From: Selenomonadaceae bacterium
GTDB taxonomy: Bacteria > Bacillota > Negativicutes > Selenomonadales > Selenomonadaceae
Assembly (NCBI GenBank): GCA_017527075.1
Contig: JAFXQM010000001.1
Coordinates: forward strand, 1 to 64,000
Reading direction: 5' to 3'
Length of the DNA: 64,000 nucleotides
Below the pieces are notes generated by a model that was not told the origin of the DNA, made no database searches, and saw nothing but the letters and a program-made list of their open reading frames with translations. A program made the translations under genes and the position numbers. This document shows positions 25,484 through 34,812 of this stretch, piece by piece; within the stretch, counting starts at the first letter, position 1, and each line of letters starts with the position of its first letter.

Positions 25484-26405
25484 AGAATCTGGAAGATTTC
25501 CTGCGTCCCACTCAAAAGCAACTCTTTAAGCGGCTCTGCAAAAAATTCAAGGGCAAAACGCAAATCAGCAAGGGCAATTTTATTCTCGTTCACGGGCAAG
25601 CTCCCGTCATGCTAGTTGCCCACTTGGACACCGTTCACGATGAACCCGTTCGCGACATCTGCACTTCCGCTGACGGCAATATCATCATGTCCCCGCAAGG
25701 CATTGGCGGCGACGACCGTTGCGGCGTCTTTGCTCTCGTCAAAGCTTATCGCCTTTCCAAAATCAAGCCGTGGCTTTTGTTCTGTTGCGACGAAGAAATC
25801 GGCGGACTCGGTGCTAAAAAATTCTGCCTCGCTCATCAGCAACACCAACTGCCTAAAGAAATCGACGATCTCAAGTTTCTTGTCGAGCTTGACCGCAAGA
25901 GCTCATGCGACGCCGTTTATTACCACTGTGACAATCCCGACTTCGAGGCTTATATAACCGACAAGGGCTTCAAAACCGCGCAGGGGTCTTTCTCCGACAT
26001 ATCCGTTATTGCGCCGGAACTGGGTATCGCCGCCGTCAATCTTTCCAGTGGCTATTATTCGCCTCATACGCTTCACGAGTATATTGTTCGCTCTGAACTT
26101 GAAAGCACAATCGAAAAAGTTAGCGAAATGGTTTCCGACGCCGCCAAGCCTGATTTCCCTAAGTTCGTTTACGTTGAAATTTCATTAAACCGTATCACCC
26201 CAAAAAAATTCGGTACTACGACGATCTGGCAACTTTCTACACCGAACAAGATAATCTTCCGCAAAAAATTCCTTCAGAATACCAAGACATCTACGAGGCT
26301 TTACTGGACGTTTACTCTTTGAAAGAACTTGAGTCTTTTCGCGCCGAGTACGGCGACCAAATTCTTTGGCAAATTTATTCCGACGAAATCGCGCCTTACT
26401 ATTAA
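25480..26405 (+). pseudogene. Zinc peptidase of the M20/M28/M42 type, C-terminal frameshift
   Basis: The catalytic part is intact: MLVAHLDTVHDEP (zinc His and Asp), GGDDRCGVFAL (bridging Asp), CCDEEIGGLGAKKF (general-base Glu and zinc Glu), FLVELDRKS (zinc Asp), and a final HTLHEYI. It probably hydrolyses an amide bond of a small peptide or cell-wall fragment. The frame ends artificially at 26322; after an A7 run (26212-26218) another frame continues with RYYDDLATFYTEQDNLP to 26405. The start overlaps the Cys-rich gene by four bases. Such enzymes are unusual in a recombination block. Confidence 0.75.
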
Positions 26406-26432
26406 GGACAAAAACCTATACTAAAAAAATAT

Positions 26433-26470
26433 TTGACAGGACTATTTTAAATACAAGCCCTGTCTTTTTT
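26433..26470 (+). terminator. Probable terminator at the end of the recombination block
   Basis: GACAGGAC and GCCCTGTC frame a loop of about 14 bases and are followed by seven T. It also separates the block from the convergent genes. Confidence 0.55.
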
Positions 26471-26491
26471 TGTTCAGACTCTTTGTAGAAA

Positions 26492-26800
26492 TTATTTCAA
26501 AGCAGACAGATATTGTTTAAGTTTCTTTAAAAGTTCGTGCTGTTTCTTCGGAAGTTTCTCCAATTTCTTTTCCAAATTTCGATGTTCAAGCTTCAGCTTT
26601 TCAATTTTCTTATCTGCCTCATCGAGGTCAAAGGCTTCGTTACGTTTCAATTTTGCCCGTTCAAATGTTTCACGTGCTTGTTGAATTTTTTCCGGAGTAG
26701 GAATTGCGCGATAGTCAAAGGCGGGGTGGTTGAGCAAGTTTACACAGATTGCCATTAACGCAATCAGATTATCTTGCAATAGATTTTCTGCTTCTCGCAT
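26492..26800 (-). CDS. Small coiled-coil protein
   Basis: Not recognised. A 102-residue protein whose C-terminal 60 residues are a highly charged coiled coil (DEADKKIEKLKLEHRNLEKK, LPKKQHELLKKLKQYL). The N-terminus has a hydrophobic helix (NLIALMAICVNLLNH). It starts inside the end of the 554-residue gene (36-bp overlap), so the two are translated in tandem and probably interact. Confidence 0.6.
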   Translation of the reverse strand: MREAENLLQDNLIALMAICVNLLNHPAFDYRAIPTPEKIQQARETFERAKLKRNEAFDLDEADKKIEKLKLEHRNLEKKLEKLPKKQHELLKKLKQYLSALK

Positions 26801-28428
26801 ATTTGTTGAATCATTTTCACCGGCACATTGAAATTTTCTCGTTGATTTTGGAATTCATTCAAAAATAACCGCTTCTCTTGAATAGCGTTCATTAGAATTT
26901 GAACTTTTTCCGATAGATTTTTGGTACGTTCTTCATTTAAGGAAAATTTACTTTTGGAAATATCGGGATTAGCTTTTATTTTCTTCCGATAGTCCGTCAA
27001 AACGTCAATGTAATTCAAGAACATTTCGGCATACGCCATAACCGAAACGGGCAAAACAGTATACCTTGCTGAATCGGAATTCATTTTACCGTAAAAAGGA
27101 ATGGTCGTTTCACCGAGGACGTAGGTGTAAGTAAATCCTGTTGCGGCTTGCCAAAACCAATCGTAATTTTCAATTAAAGTTCCTTTCGCCTTTTCGCGTG
27201 TCACATTGTGATTGCCGATACCCAATATTTTAGCCAAGTCAGATTGATTCAGTCCGAAAAGATTCATTATGTACGACGGTAAATCGCTCCACATAGGTGC
27301 GTAATGAAATTCAGTAAATCGCGTCTCAACGAGAATATTTTTATAGACGTTCATGGCAGCCCTTACGCACTTCAACGGAGAAATTTTTTGCGCCTTACAA
27401 TAAAACTCGTAAAGATTAATCAATTTTTTGAGCTTGAAAAGGATTGCACGCGGCTCGTCGAGCGGAGAAAATTCAGGTAATGGATGATAGTACTTGCTCG
27501 TGACAGCTCTCGGACAAATATTGGTGCCAATATCAAGCAAAGCGTCGGTATGGGGATAAAAAGCCTTGAGTTCGTTGTATATGCTGAGGAAAAATTTTTC
27601 ATGCCGTTCCACTACAAATTTTAGATACTTTCCTGCTTTTGACCAATCAACCTTTCCAAAGAGGAAGACCAAAATTATCTCATGGTTGAACGAGCCGTCA
27701 ATCAGGTAGTAAAGCAATGTCAAATATTTTTTCAAACAGTTTGAAAGCTCGCCGTTCCTATCTGTCCGCTCATCACAGGATTTTATCGCCGCGTTAAATT
27801 CGGATTCGTTGCAGTTCAGCGTCAACGCTTTAATTTGAGCTTGCAAGCGAATGGTTCTATCTGAAATGGTTTGTATCCAGTTTAATTTAGCGTCAGTCAA
27901 CGAAACTTTCAACTTTTTTATACCGGAGAGCGACAAAACAGGTTTATTAATTTGAAGTGCCTGACCGTGTTTGCTTTGAAAGTCTTCAACGGCTTTGACT
28001 AAACTTTTAATTTCGCCTGCAAGCGCAACAATCTTTGACAAGAGCTCAGGAGGAAGTGAGCTTTCCGCGTCCACATTTGACAAGTCAGGTAGCTTTTCAA
28101 AAATTTTGTTTCTGTCAAAGAAAATGTCGCTGTAAATTCCATCTAGAAAATTCTCCGTGTAATTTTGAAAGTCCGTTTCAAATAATTTGGAATAGTGCTC
28201 AATAATCTTGGCTTTAATGGCGGCAATGTCTTCACGGAATGCGGAAGCGTTTCTTTTTTTATCGGTAGGAGTCGGTCGAAGGTGATTCATGAAATGCTCA
28301 AAGTCGAGGTGCATAAGCCAAAAGGCGTCGATAAGGTTTACATGAAATCCTTCGTTACCGACATTCTTCCACTCGTCTAACTTTTTGAAAATAATTTCGC
28401 TGAATTCATCGTGCAGTTTCTTTTTCAT
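26764..28428 (-). CDS. Large hypothetical protein of a two-gene unit
   Basis: Not recognised. A 554-residue, mainly helical protein. It begins KLHDEFSEIIFKKLDEWKN; a HTH-like stretch lies at about 400-430 (GLNQSDLAKILGIGNHNVTREK), followed by WFWQAATGFTYTYVLGETTIPFYG and a long C-terminal helix. It is on the opposite strand to the surrounding mobile-element genes and is followed by the coiled-coil gene. A stand-alone pair of unknown genes, opposite in strand and set between replication and recombination modules, is a typical position for cargo such as defence genes. There is no further evidence. Confidence 0.6.
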   Translation of the reverse strand: MKKKLHDEFSEIIFKKLDEWKNVGNEGFHVNLIDAFWLMHLDFEHFMNHLRPTPTDKKRNASAFREDIAAIKAKIIEHYSKLFETDFQNYTENFLDGIYSDIFFDRNKIFEKLPDLSNVDAESSLPPELLSKIVALAGEIKSLVKAVEDFQSKHGQALQINKPVLSLSGIKKLKVSLTDAKLNWIQTISDRTIRLQAQIKALTLNCNESEFNAAIKSCDERTDRNGELSNCLKKYLTLLYYLIDGSFNHEIILVFLFGKVDWSKAGKYLKFVVERHEKFFLSIYNELKAFYPHTDALLDIGTNICPRAVTSKYYHPLPEFSPLDEPRAILFKLKKLINLYEFYCKAQKISPLKCVRAAMNVYKNILVETRFTEFHYAPMWSDLPSYIMNLFGLNQSDLAKILGIGNHNVTREKAKGTLIENYDWFWQAATGFTYTYVLGETTIPFYGKMNSDSARYTVLPVSVMAYAEMFLNYIDVLTDYRKKIKANPDISKSKFSLNEERTKNLSEKVQILMNAIQEKRLFLNEFQNQRENFNVPVKMIQQICEKQKIYCKII

Positions 28429-28711
28429 GTTTACTTCGCCCTCAAAAATTTAATACTTTTCCAGATTCTACCACGCGGTAAAAATTTTTCAAAAAATTTT
28501 TTGTATTGTGTAGTAGTTATGTCCCGTATTGACGCCTTCTTTCCGATTTTTGCAGATTTTTGCATTGCTCGGTAAGGGATTAAGGTTGCCGACAAAAAGC
28601 TTTACAATTCACATTGTCGAAGTCAGACCACTCGAAAATATACTATCGACGGAGGGAGGTAAAAATCTGCGCGGGCGACTTAACAAAAATTTTGCAGAAA
28701 GGAGCATTCAA

Positions 28712-29038
28712 ATGCGAAAACAACGCATATCGGTATCACTACCGTCTGACATGCTGGCGCATTACAAACTTCTCGCAGAAGAGTCGGGCATTTCGATAAG
28801 CCGTTTAATTTACTTGCGCCTCAAGAGCAAGAAAAAATCCATCGTCATCGTCGGACGAGAGCAGTTAAGAGAAGTCCAAGAACTTAAAGCTCTTGTCCAA
28901 TCATTGATTCAGGGAAAGACGCTCAATGAAGATTTAGCGGATTTGCTCATAAGGTACGTAGACTTTCTCGAAAAATTTGTCGCACTCGATAATGCGAACG
29001 AGGAAATTGTTTTGGGAGGTGGTCGGCGTGGCAATTAA
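28712..29038 (+). CDS. Ribbon-helix-helix protein, MobC/accessory type
   Basis: A 108-residue protein starting RKQRISVSLPSDMLAHYKLL, AEESGISISRLIYLRL, the classic ribbon-helix-helix pattern of a beta strand and two helices. The rest is helical. Such proteins act as relaxosome accessory factors or autorepressors in mobilisable elements. No relaxase gene is seen in the window, so autorepressor of the replication operon is equally likely. AAAGGAG is 9 bases before ATG 28712. It overlaps the next gene by 11 bp. Confidence 0.65.
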   Translation: MRKQRISVSLPSDMLAHYKLLAEESGISISRLIYLRLKSKKKSIVIVGREQLREVQELKALVQSLIQGKTLNEDLADLLIRYVDFLEKFVALDNANEEIVLGGGRRGN

Positions 29039-31001
29039 ATTTGGCGAAGCAGAGTTCGGCAACTTGAAAAGACAAGAGGGCACGCCAGTTGAAAAACCGT
29101 TGCCCGACGTTTTACCGCCATTGAATCCGAACCCACCGCGTATCGTCCCGGAAAATGGACGAGCAAATTATTTTGGACAAATGGTGCCGAGATACGCGAG
29201 CTTCAATCGAAATTCGCACACATGGGAGGCGGCCGCAAACTTACCTTCTACGCACGCGCCAACAATAATGCTCGCGGGGGAAAATTTTGTCGTCACCGAA
29301 AAAGGGCTTTATCAATCCAAAGACGGCGAGACCACCGGTAAAAAAATTTCAAGCGTCACACTTGAGATCACCAAGATTGAGCGGCGTTGGTCCGGCAAGA
29401 AAATCAAAGAAATTCTTCACGTCGAAGTCAGCTGTGCAAATGAACAAAGGACGGTTGCAAAAACAATTAAAGTTCTGGCAAGCGATTTCAAGAAAATATT
29501 CGAGGTAATTCGGCGGGAACTTCCTGCGGCATACACCTCATTGGGAGATTTCGACGCGAAGGAAGAATATTTGACGAAAATTTATCACCGCGATGCAGAA
29601 AAAGCAGAAGTTGAATATCATTCCGACCTTGGCGGTTGGGTGGAATTTGAAGGAATTACGCCACAATTTTACGTTGGCGAGGATAGATTTTATGCCGAAA
29701 TGAAAATTGCCCTTCCGAATGTTGCTTATGCAAACCGTCACGAAATTTTCATCGATGGTTTCAGCTTCCGGAAAATCGGGCACGAGAATGACGTAATTGA
29801 AATTTTATGGATCGTCGCGCACATCGCGTTGTCGCTGTTTTGGTTTAGGAAATTTGGAGTCGATTTTAGAAGCGTCATATTTTTGAAAGGCAAAAGTAAT
29901 TTATTCAAGACGACGGTGGGGTCATTTCTGGCGAACATTTTTGCCAAAAATCGCCGAAAAGCAAGCATCCGCCTGTTGTCTACTAAAGCCTACACGCAGG
30001 AATTTGTCACTAAAATGCGCGACAATATTGCTCTCCTCGACGATTTTTCTAACACCGCTGGAGCAAATAACGCCTTAGCTCGCGAAAATGCCGAAACCGC
30101 AATTCGGGCTGTCGGCGACGGGATGTTTTCCGGCAAGATGAACATCAGCGATTTATCAGAAGGTCGCGTAGATGATGTACAAAGTGTAGTTGTTATCACA
30201 GGTGAAGACGAGCTCAGCTTGAGCGAATCTAGTCTCTACCGGTTGATTGTCTTGCCAATAGTCGAGGGAACTTTTGACAAAAAGATTCTGGCGAGGTATC
30301 GAGAGAATCAAGATATTTTTCAGCGTTATTTCGCCCTTTTCGTGCAATTCTTGACAGAATGCGGTTTTGGCGCAGTCAGCGAGTGTGCCTCACATTTTAT
30401 TCAGTATCGCGAAATTTATTCTGAGAAATTATCCGTTCCGCGATTTATTGATGCCGCCGCCGCGCTGGCTGTTGAGATTGATTTAATCGTCGCGTTCGGC
30501 AGGTATTGCGGCATGAATGAGGCAGAAATGGCAAATTATCGTCAACACGCCCTAAATTCCGTCGAGGAAGTCATGCGGCAAAATTTCAAATCATCCAAAG
30601 AATCATTGCCCGATTTGCGATTCCTTCACGCGCTCTTGCAAAGTATCGGCACGGGAAAATATAACGGTCTTGCAGCGAGCGAGGCGGAGTACGTTGCCGA
30701 TTCTGCGAACTTTATCGGTTTCCGCGAAGATTCAACCGGTACGATGTGGCTCCGTTTCGATGACGCTTATAACCTCGTCGAAAAATTTTATCAACGCCAA
30801 AACGAACAATTTCTTACGACGGCGAAAACTATTAAAGAAATTTTGCTTCGCAAGGGGCTTTCTGACGGTAAACTTATGCCTGAGGGGCAAGGCGGCAGCG
30901 AATACTTGCGAAAATCCAAGAAGCCGCCTCGCAAATGGTTTCTCGTTCTCAAAATGGACGCTGTAGAAAAATTTTTGGACGAAAACAAGGAGGATATTTA
31001 A
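29028..31001 (+). CDS. Replication-type P-loop ATPase (DUF927-like)
   Basis: A 657-residue protein. The C-terminal half has a helicase-like ATPase core: Walker A VIFLKGKSNLFKTTVG, Walker B IALLDDFSNT, and a sensor region with VVVITGEDEL. The N-terminal half includes DLGGWVEFEGITPQFYVG, typical of DUF927 proteins that accompany primase-polymerases on integrative elements. It probably remodels DNA or loads the replication machinery of the excised element. GTG 29028 is chosen because GGGAGGTGG precedes it. Confidence 0.7.
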   Translation: MAIKFGEAEFGNLKRQEGTPVEKPLPDVLPPLNPNPPRIVPENGRANYFGQMVPRYASFNRNSHTWEAAANLPSTHAPTIMLAGENFVVTEKGLYQSKDGETTGKKISSVTLEITKIERRWSGKKIKEILHVEVSCANEQRTVAKTIKVLASDFKKIFEVIRRELPAAYTSLGDFDAKEEYLTKIYHRDAEKAEVEYHSDLGGWVEFEGITPQFYVGEDRFYAEMKIALPNVAYANRHEIFIDGFSFRKIGHENDVIEILWIVAHIALSLFWFRKFGVDFRSVIFLKGKSNLFKTTVGSFLANIFAKNRRKASIRLLSTKAYTQEFVTKMRDNIALLDDFSNTAGANNALARENAETAIRAVGDGMFSGKMNISDLSEGRVDDVQSVVVITGEDELSLSESSLYRLIVLPIVEGTFDKKILARYRENQDIFQRYFALFVQFLTECGFGAVSECASHFIQYREIYSEKLSVPRFIDAAAALAVEIDLIVAFGRYCGMNEAEMANYRQHALNSVEEVMRQNFKSSKESLPDLRFLHALLQSIGTGKYNGLAASEAEYVADSANFIGFREDSTGTMWLRFDDAYNLVEKFYQRQNEQFLTTAKTIKEILLRKGLSDGKLMPEGQGGSEYLRKSKKPPRKWFLVLKMDAVEKFLDENKEDI

Positions 31002-31298
31002 ATGGATATTCAGCCAAATCTCATGCAACAAATACCGACGCGATCTTTTTGCGTAAATCATCTCGGCGGGTTCACTTTGTTGGGCAATACCGAGTCATTG
31101 AATTGGACAATCGCAAATAACAGCAACGTTCAGGTTGTCGAAGAGCCAAGTTTAGACCGTGCTTACGTACGAGGATGTGACCAATACGTCCGAGATGAAT
31201 GGGCACGAAATTCCTACCAACAACCGCTTCTGCCGCGTTTTGAAGATGTACTCCGTGCACCTTATTACGCTCCCGGATTCGTCGCTCAGATTCCTTGA
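31002..31298 (+). CDS. Small hypothetical protein before the integrase
   Basis: Not recognised. A 98-residue protein (QIPTRSFCVNHLGGFTLLGN, DQYVRDEWARNSYQQPLLP). It starts directly after the ATPase stop with a GGAGG site inside that gene, and its own stop overlaps the integrase start (TTGA). Its position suits a recombination directionality factor, but no winged-helix pattern is visible. Confidence 0.5.
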   Translation: MDIQPNLMQQIPTRSFCVNHLGGFTLLGNTESLNWTIANNSNVQVVEEPSLDRAYVRGCDQYVRDEWARNSYQQPLLPRFEDVLRAPYYAPGFVAQIP

Positions 31299-32479
31299 GC
31301 AGGTTTTTCGCGACCGTTCATAGTGACTACGTTGGAATTTACGACAATGCGCAAGGTGCCGTCGAATTTATCGATTATTTCGCGCCAAGCGGTCTCAAAG
31401 AATTTTCTACAGTAGAATTCGCGGCGAAGACAAAGCGTGAGGCAATGCAAAAAGGCAAAGATTTTATCGAAGCTCTCAATCAAAAGACGAGCGATGAGAA
31501 ATTGACCGTCGGAAACTGGATTGTGAATTGGCTGCAAAATTATGCCAAACCGAACGTCAGACCGCGAACTTACGAAAAATATTCCAGTACATTGAAGGCT
31601 TATATTCTGCCACGCTATGAAAATGTTCTGCTCGGTGATTTGAAGGCCGCAGATTTACAAAAACACTTCAATCATCTGTTAGAATCCGGACGATCGGACG
31701 GCACAGGTTTATCAACTTCGACGGTCAGAGGAACTCGACGCTATCTGAGCATGTGCATTGATGACGCCGTTAAATCGGGATTCGTGTCGTCAAATGTTGT
31801 TCGTCTTACGAAGGCTCCGAAGCTGGCAAAAAAAGAAATTGCGATCTTATCGAAATCGGAAATTTCTCGCTTTATTGAGACGGCTAAAGAAATCGACCAT
31901 GCTTTCATGAGCGTTGTCATGCCGGAAATTATTTCCTTAACCGTACACACGGGCATGAGGCAAGGAGAAGTATTCGGGCTTAAGTGGGAAGATGTTGACT
32001 TTGAAAAATCCTGTTTGTTTATTCGTCGTTCATTGGCTCACATCATAGGCAAAGGCGCGGTCTTCCAAGCTCCCAAGACAAAGAACAGTATCAGGCGGGT
32101 ATTGCTCATGCCGGAAGACGTTGAAAATTTGCGCGCGTATAAAGAATGGCAGAAAAATTATTCATATGACTTAGGCGATTTATTCGCGGGGCATAATCTC
32201 GTTTTCACCAGTCCATTTGGCGAGCCGATAAGTCCAACGAATTTTAGTCGAAGATATTTCAAGCCGCTGTTAAAGAAATGCAACATCAGTTCGGACTTTA
32301 CATTTCACGGTTTGCGACATACCCACGCGACGCTTCTCCTTCGGCAGGGCGTCAATCCCAAAATTGTTCAGGAGCGTCTCGGTCACAGCTCAATCAAAGT
32401 CACGATGGACACCTATAGCCACGTTTTACCCGATATGCAAAGGCAAGCGGTAGAGGCTTTGCAAGGAATTTTTCAATGA
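31295..32479 (+). CDS. int: Tyrosine-type site-specific integrase
   Basis: A 394-residue phage/ICE integrase. The core-binding domain spans about 70-180 (VRPRTYEKYSSTLKAYILP). The catalytic domain has the full set: R222 (HTGMRQGE), H338-x-x-R341 (FHGLRHTHA), H364 (LGHSS) and the nucleophile Y374 (DTYSHV). TTG 31295 overlaps the upstream stop. It is the likely integrase of the island, located near its right side and well away from the tRNA-Arg; the exact right junction was not found. A terminator follows. Confidence 0.93.
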   Translation: MSRFFATVHSDYVGIYDNAQGAVEFIDYFAPSGLKEFSTVEFAAKTKREAMQKGKDFIEALNQKTSDEKLTVGNWIVNWLQNYAKPNVRPRTYEKYSSTLKAYILPRYENVLLGDLKAADLQKHFNHLLESGRSDGTGLSTSTVRGTRRYLSMCIDDAVKSGFVSSNVVRLTKAPKLAKKEIAILSKSEISRFIETAKEIDHAFMSVVMPEIISLTVHTGMRQGEVFGLKWEDVDFEKSCLFIRRSLAHIIGKGAVFQAPKTKNSIRRVLLMPEDVENLRAYKEWQKNYSYDLGDLFAGHNLVFTSPFGEPISPTNFSRRYFKPLLKKCNISSDFTFHGLRHTHATLLLRQGVNPKIVQERLGHSSIKVTMDTYSHVLPDMQRQAVEALQGIFQ

Positions 32480-32491
32480 TTGATTGATTTT

Positions 32492-32529
32492 AAGTGGTCG
32501 GGGCATTTGCTCGACCGCTTTTATTTTTG
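32492..32529 (+). terminator. Terminator after the integrase
   Basis: AAGTGGTCG and CGACCGCTT form the stem around GGGCATTTGCT, followed by TTATTTTTG. Confidence 0.8.
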
Positions 32530-32536
32530 TCGAAAT

Positions 32537-32578
32537 GTGAATCACTCTTGGCTGAATGACAAAAACAAAGTGATTCAC
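32537..32578. promoter_or_regulatory. Pair of GTGAWTCAC boxes, copy A
   Basis: GTGAATCAC (32537-32545) and GTGATTCAC (32570-32578) are each near-perfect 9-base palindromes and are 33 bp apart, about three helical turns. The same pair and spacing recur in copy B, which suggests a protein-binding site. Confidence 0.45.
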
Positions 32579-32795
32579 TTTTAGATTCGTGGCTCGTCCG
32601 CCAGTCCGTTTCGTCCGCTGAATATAAGGATACAGGCAATTCTTAACGAGCAAAGAGTTTTTCCACGGACGGACAGACATCGGACGAAATCAGCCGATTT
32701 GTAAGGCACGGATTACTGCAAAATTTCAAGCTTTATATGCAGATTTATGAGTCGCTTTTAATTTATCAGTGAAGCAGTAGTCGCGAAAAAATCAT
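32537..32795 (+). repeat. Long direct repeat flanking the TcmP cassette, copy A
   Basis: About 260 bp homologous to 34771-35029. The central 100 bp (from AAAGTGATTCACTTTTAGATTCG through CCAGTCCGTTTCGTCCGC to GGACGGACAGACA) is over 85% identical; the outer parts are looser (for example TTTATCAGTGAAGCAGTAGTCG against TTTATTATGAATCGGTAGTCA). Offset between copies is 2234 bp. No coding frame was found in this 316-bp gap. Confidence 0.85.
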
Positions 32796-33563
32796 CTAAG
32801 TCACCGTACCGTTTTTGATATGACAAGCTATGTTGTGTTCATTGCAAAAGTCAATGACCTGCGCGGCACAGTCGTTATAAAAATTTTTATGTCCAACGTA
32901 GCTACTGACTTTTTTACTGTAATTTGTGCGTCCGAAAATTATCTTGTCGACGAAGGCTATAGCTTCCAATATCGTTGCCAAATTTTGTTCAATTTGATTA
33001 GGTGCGGGATATGGTTCCATACTAACCCATGTCTTGTAGCCGGCATCGTGCAACGCCTTCAACGCCGCAATTCGTTTGCCGTAAGACGCCGCGCCGGGTT
33101 CTATTCGCTCCCGATATTTCTCGTCGAGTGATATTAATGATATGCCGTATTCGTTTGCCCGTGACAGTTCGGAAAGATCAGCGGGTAATATCCCCTTCGT
33201 CAACACGATACATCTTATATCCGCGTCATTAAGCTTTTTTATTGCTGCCATACTCAAATCAACAACTTCTCCGAATCCGTACATGAAAGGGTCGGTAGCA
33301 AAACACAGTTGCACCGACTTTATTTTTTTCTTTAGACGGAGAATTTCTTTGTCCAAAAGCTCCAGAGTATTCGCGACAATTTTAGGTTCACACCATTCTT
33401 CATAGGAATGGACTTGCCCGAAGCGTTTCTTAATCAAAAAAGCGTAACAGGGATATTTACAGCCGTGCGAACAACCCAGCACATGATTCATCGTGTAATC
33501 ACCATACTCGACGCCCGTCTTGTAGAGCATAGTTTTTCTCGTTATGTATTCCAAAAAATTCAC
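32796..33563 (-). CDS. Radical SAM (SPL-like) protein of the three-Cys-motif system
   Basis: A protein of about 255 residues related to spore photoproduct lyase-like radical SAM enzymes. The cluster motif is CSHGCKYPCYA (CX3CX3C) within MNHVLGCSHGC. Later landmarks are FATDPFMYGFGEV, CIVLTKGIL and WVSMEPYPAP. It is the regular partner of TcmP, whose gene lies directly upstream. I place the start at GTG 33563, three bases after the tcmP stop; TTG 33554 is possible, and the frame is open to 33617. The likely activity is radical chemistry on a nucleic acid or protein substrate; the role of this pair is not established. Confidence 0.8.
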   Translation of the reverse strand: MNFLEYITRKTMLYKTGVEYGDYTMNHVLGCSHGCKYPCYAFLIKKRFGQVHSYEEWCEPKIVANTLELLDKEILRLKKKIKSVQLCFATDPFMYGFGEVVDLSMAAIKKLNDADIRCIVLTKGILPADLSELSRANEYGISLISLDEKYRERIEPGAASYGKRIAALKALHDAGYKTWVSMEPYPAPNQIEQNLATILEAIAFVDKIIFGRTNYSKKVSSYVGHKNFYNDCAAQVIDFCNEHNIACHIKNGTVT

Positions 33564-33565
33564 CT

Positions 33566-34681
33566 CTACGCGAAGTCTATTGTACGTTCTTCTTTTTTGC
33601 GACCGTGTATTTTGCAATTATATCTGTGTTTCAAAGCTGCTTCAATGTCCTTTTGATAACCTGCCGTTGGAAAAACAGGATGTCTGTCAACAAAGCTCCA
33701 AATTTCTTTAAGCAGAACGGTTTTTCGTTCATTGAAATTATCGAAAATATAATCCACAATGTCGCTGACGTTATAACATTGCTTATCCTCAGGCGGCGTT
33801 GCAAAGAGTGATAACTGATTTTCTCTGCCGCGTGTATTTTGATTGGAGGATTTGCCGCCAAAAGTTTTCCAAGCAGTCTTCTTGAAGAGCTTAAATCCCT
33901 CATCATTTTTAGTGAAGAAAATGATACTGTAAATCTGCGCGTTGGTTCTTATAAAAAATGGAAACGCCGCCAAATAATACTCGCGTTTAGTGAGGTTGCC
34001 AAGCCGCTCGATTATATTCTTGATGAGCTTATCGTAAGCGTTTTTATCGCCGCGCAGGTCTACAAGCTCTTTGATGGAAGTCAGATATGTTTGCTCGTAC
34101 TTGTCGATTGTTTCGGGTCGTTTGACAGACGTAATTGCCCTCAACGTATCAGAAACCATGTGATTTATTATGACTTCGCCCCAGCCGAAAAAATACGGTG
34201 CAAGAGCTTCCCAGTTTATTGTCGCTGTGTAAGGGTCGTAAAAAAAAAGATAATGCAATCCAGAGCGTTTTAAAAGCCTCGGCTGCAATTCCTTAAGTAG
34301 TTGATTGCCATCTTCACAACTCAATACAATGTGGAAGTTTTTAGTGTCGGGGGGCAGGTAGTCTTGCAGTTTCGCAATTTTTTCGGGAGCACTGTCGTTG
34401 AAGTAAAGCATAGTCGTTTTGTCGGTATATCGCGGCATTGCGTCTGCAATAACTCTTGCGACACGAATCGGCGTTCCTTCTATTCGCTCGCCGTCATTGT
34501 CTTTGTAAATTCCACTATTACACATGCAATCGATGAATACAACTTCCTTGCAATTGGGGTTATTCATCAATTTATGTATCCACGATTTAACATAGCCTTC
34601 GACCAGCTCAAATTTTTTTATGGTGTGAGGGTGTGCGTTGTTTTCTTTACCCAATTTAGTATCCTCCGTTGACTCTCTCAA
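33566..34681 (-). CDS. tcmP: Three-Cys-motif partner protein TcmP
   Basis: A 371-residue protein of the TcmP family, defined by its constant pairing with a three-cysteine radical SAM gene. Recognisable parts are KFELVEGYVKSWIHKLM, VVFIDCMCNSGIYKD (methyltransferase-like G/D motif), LHYLFFYDPYTATINWEAL and WKTFGGKSSNQN. It may be a Rossmann-type enzyme acting with the radical SAM protein. The pair is flanked by direct repeats, and a fragment of a second tcmP lies at 1599-1733. The promoter would lie in repeat copy B. Confidence 0.85.
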   Translation of the reverse strand: MRESTEDTKLGKENNAHPHTIKKFELVEGYVKSWIHKLMNNPNCKEVVFIDCMCNSGIYKDNDGERIEGTPIRVARVIADAMPRYTDKTTMLYFNDSAPEKIAKLQDYLPPDTKNFHIVLSCEDGNQLLKELQPRLLKRSGLHYLFFYDPYTATINWEALAPYFFGWGEVIINHMVSDTLRAITSVKRPETIDKYEQTYLTSIKELVDLRGDKNAYDKLIKNIIERLGNLTKREYYLAAFPFFIRTNAQIYSIIFFTKNDEGFKLFKKTAWKTFGGKSSNQNTRGRENQLSLFATPPEDKQCYNVSDIVDYIFDNFNERKTVLLKEIWSFVDRHPVFPTAGYQKDIEAALKHRYNCKIHGRKKEERTIDFA

Positions 34682-34770
34682 TAAACTTCCTCAGGGAATA
34701 TGGCATAAACAGATGAAAAAACTATTCCGTCGAATTAATTGCTCGTCTGCCGGAAATTTTTTGCCAAAAT

Positions 34771-34812
34771 ATGATTCACTTTTTGACAGGCGTTGCAAGT
34801 AAAGTGATTCAC
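34771..34812. promoter_or_regulatory. Pair of GTGAWTCAC boxes, copy B
   Basis: ATGATTCAC (34771-34779) and GTGATTCAC (34804-34812), again 33 bp apart. TTGACA at 34784-34789 lies between them. They sit 90-130 bp upstream of tcmP. Confidence 0.45.
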
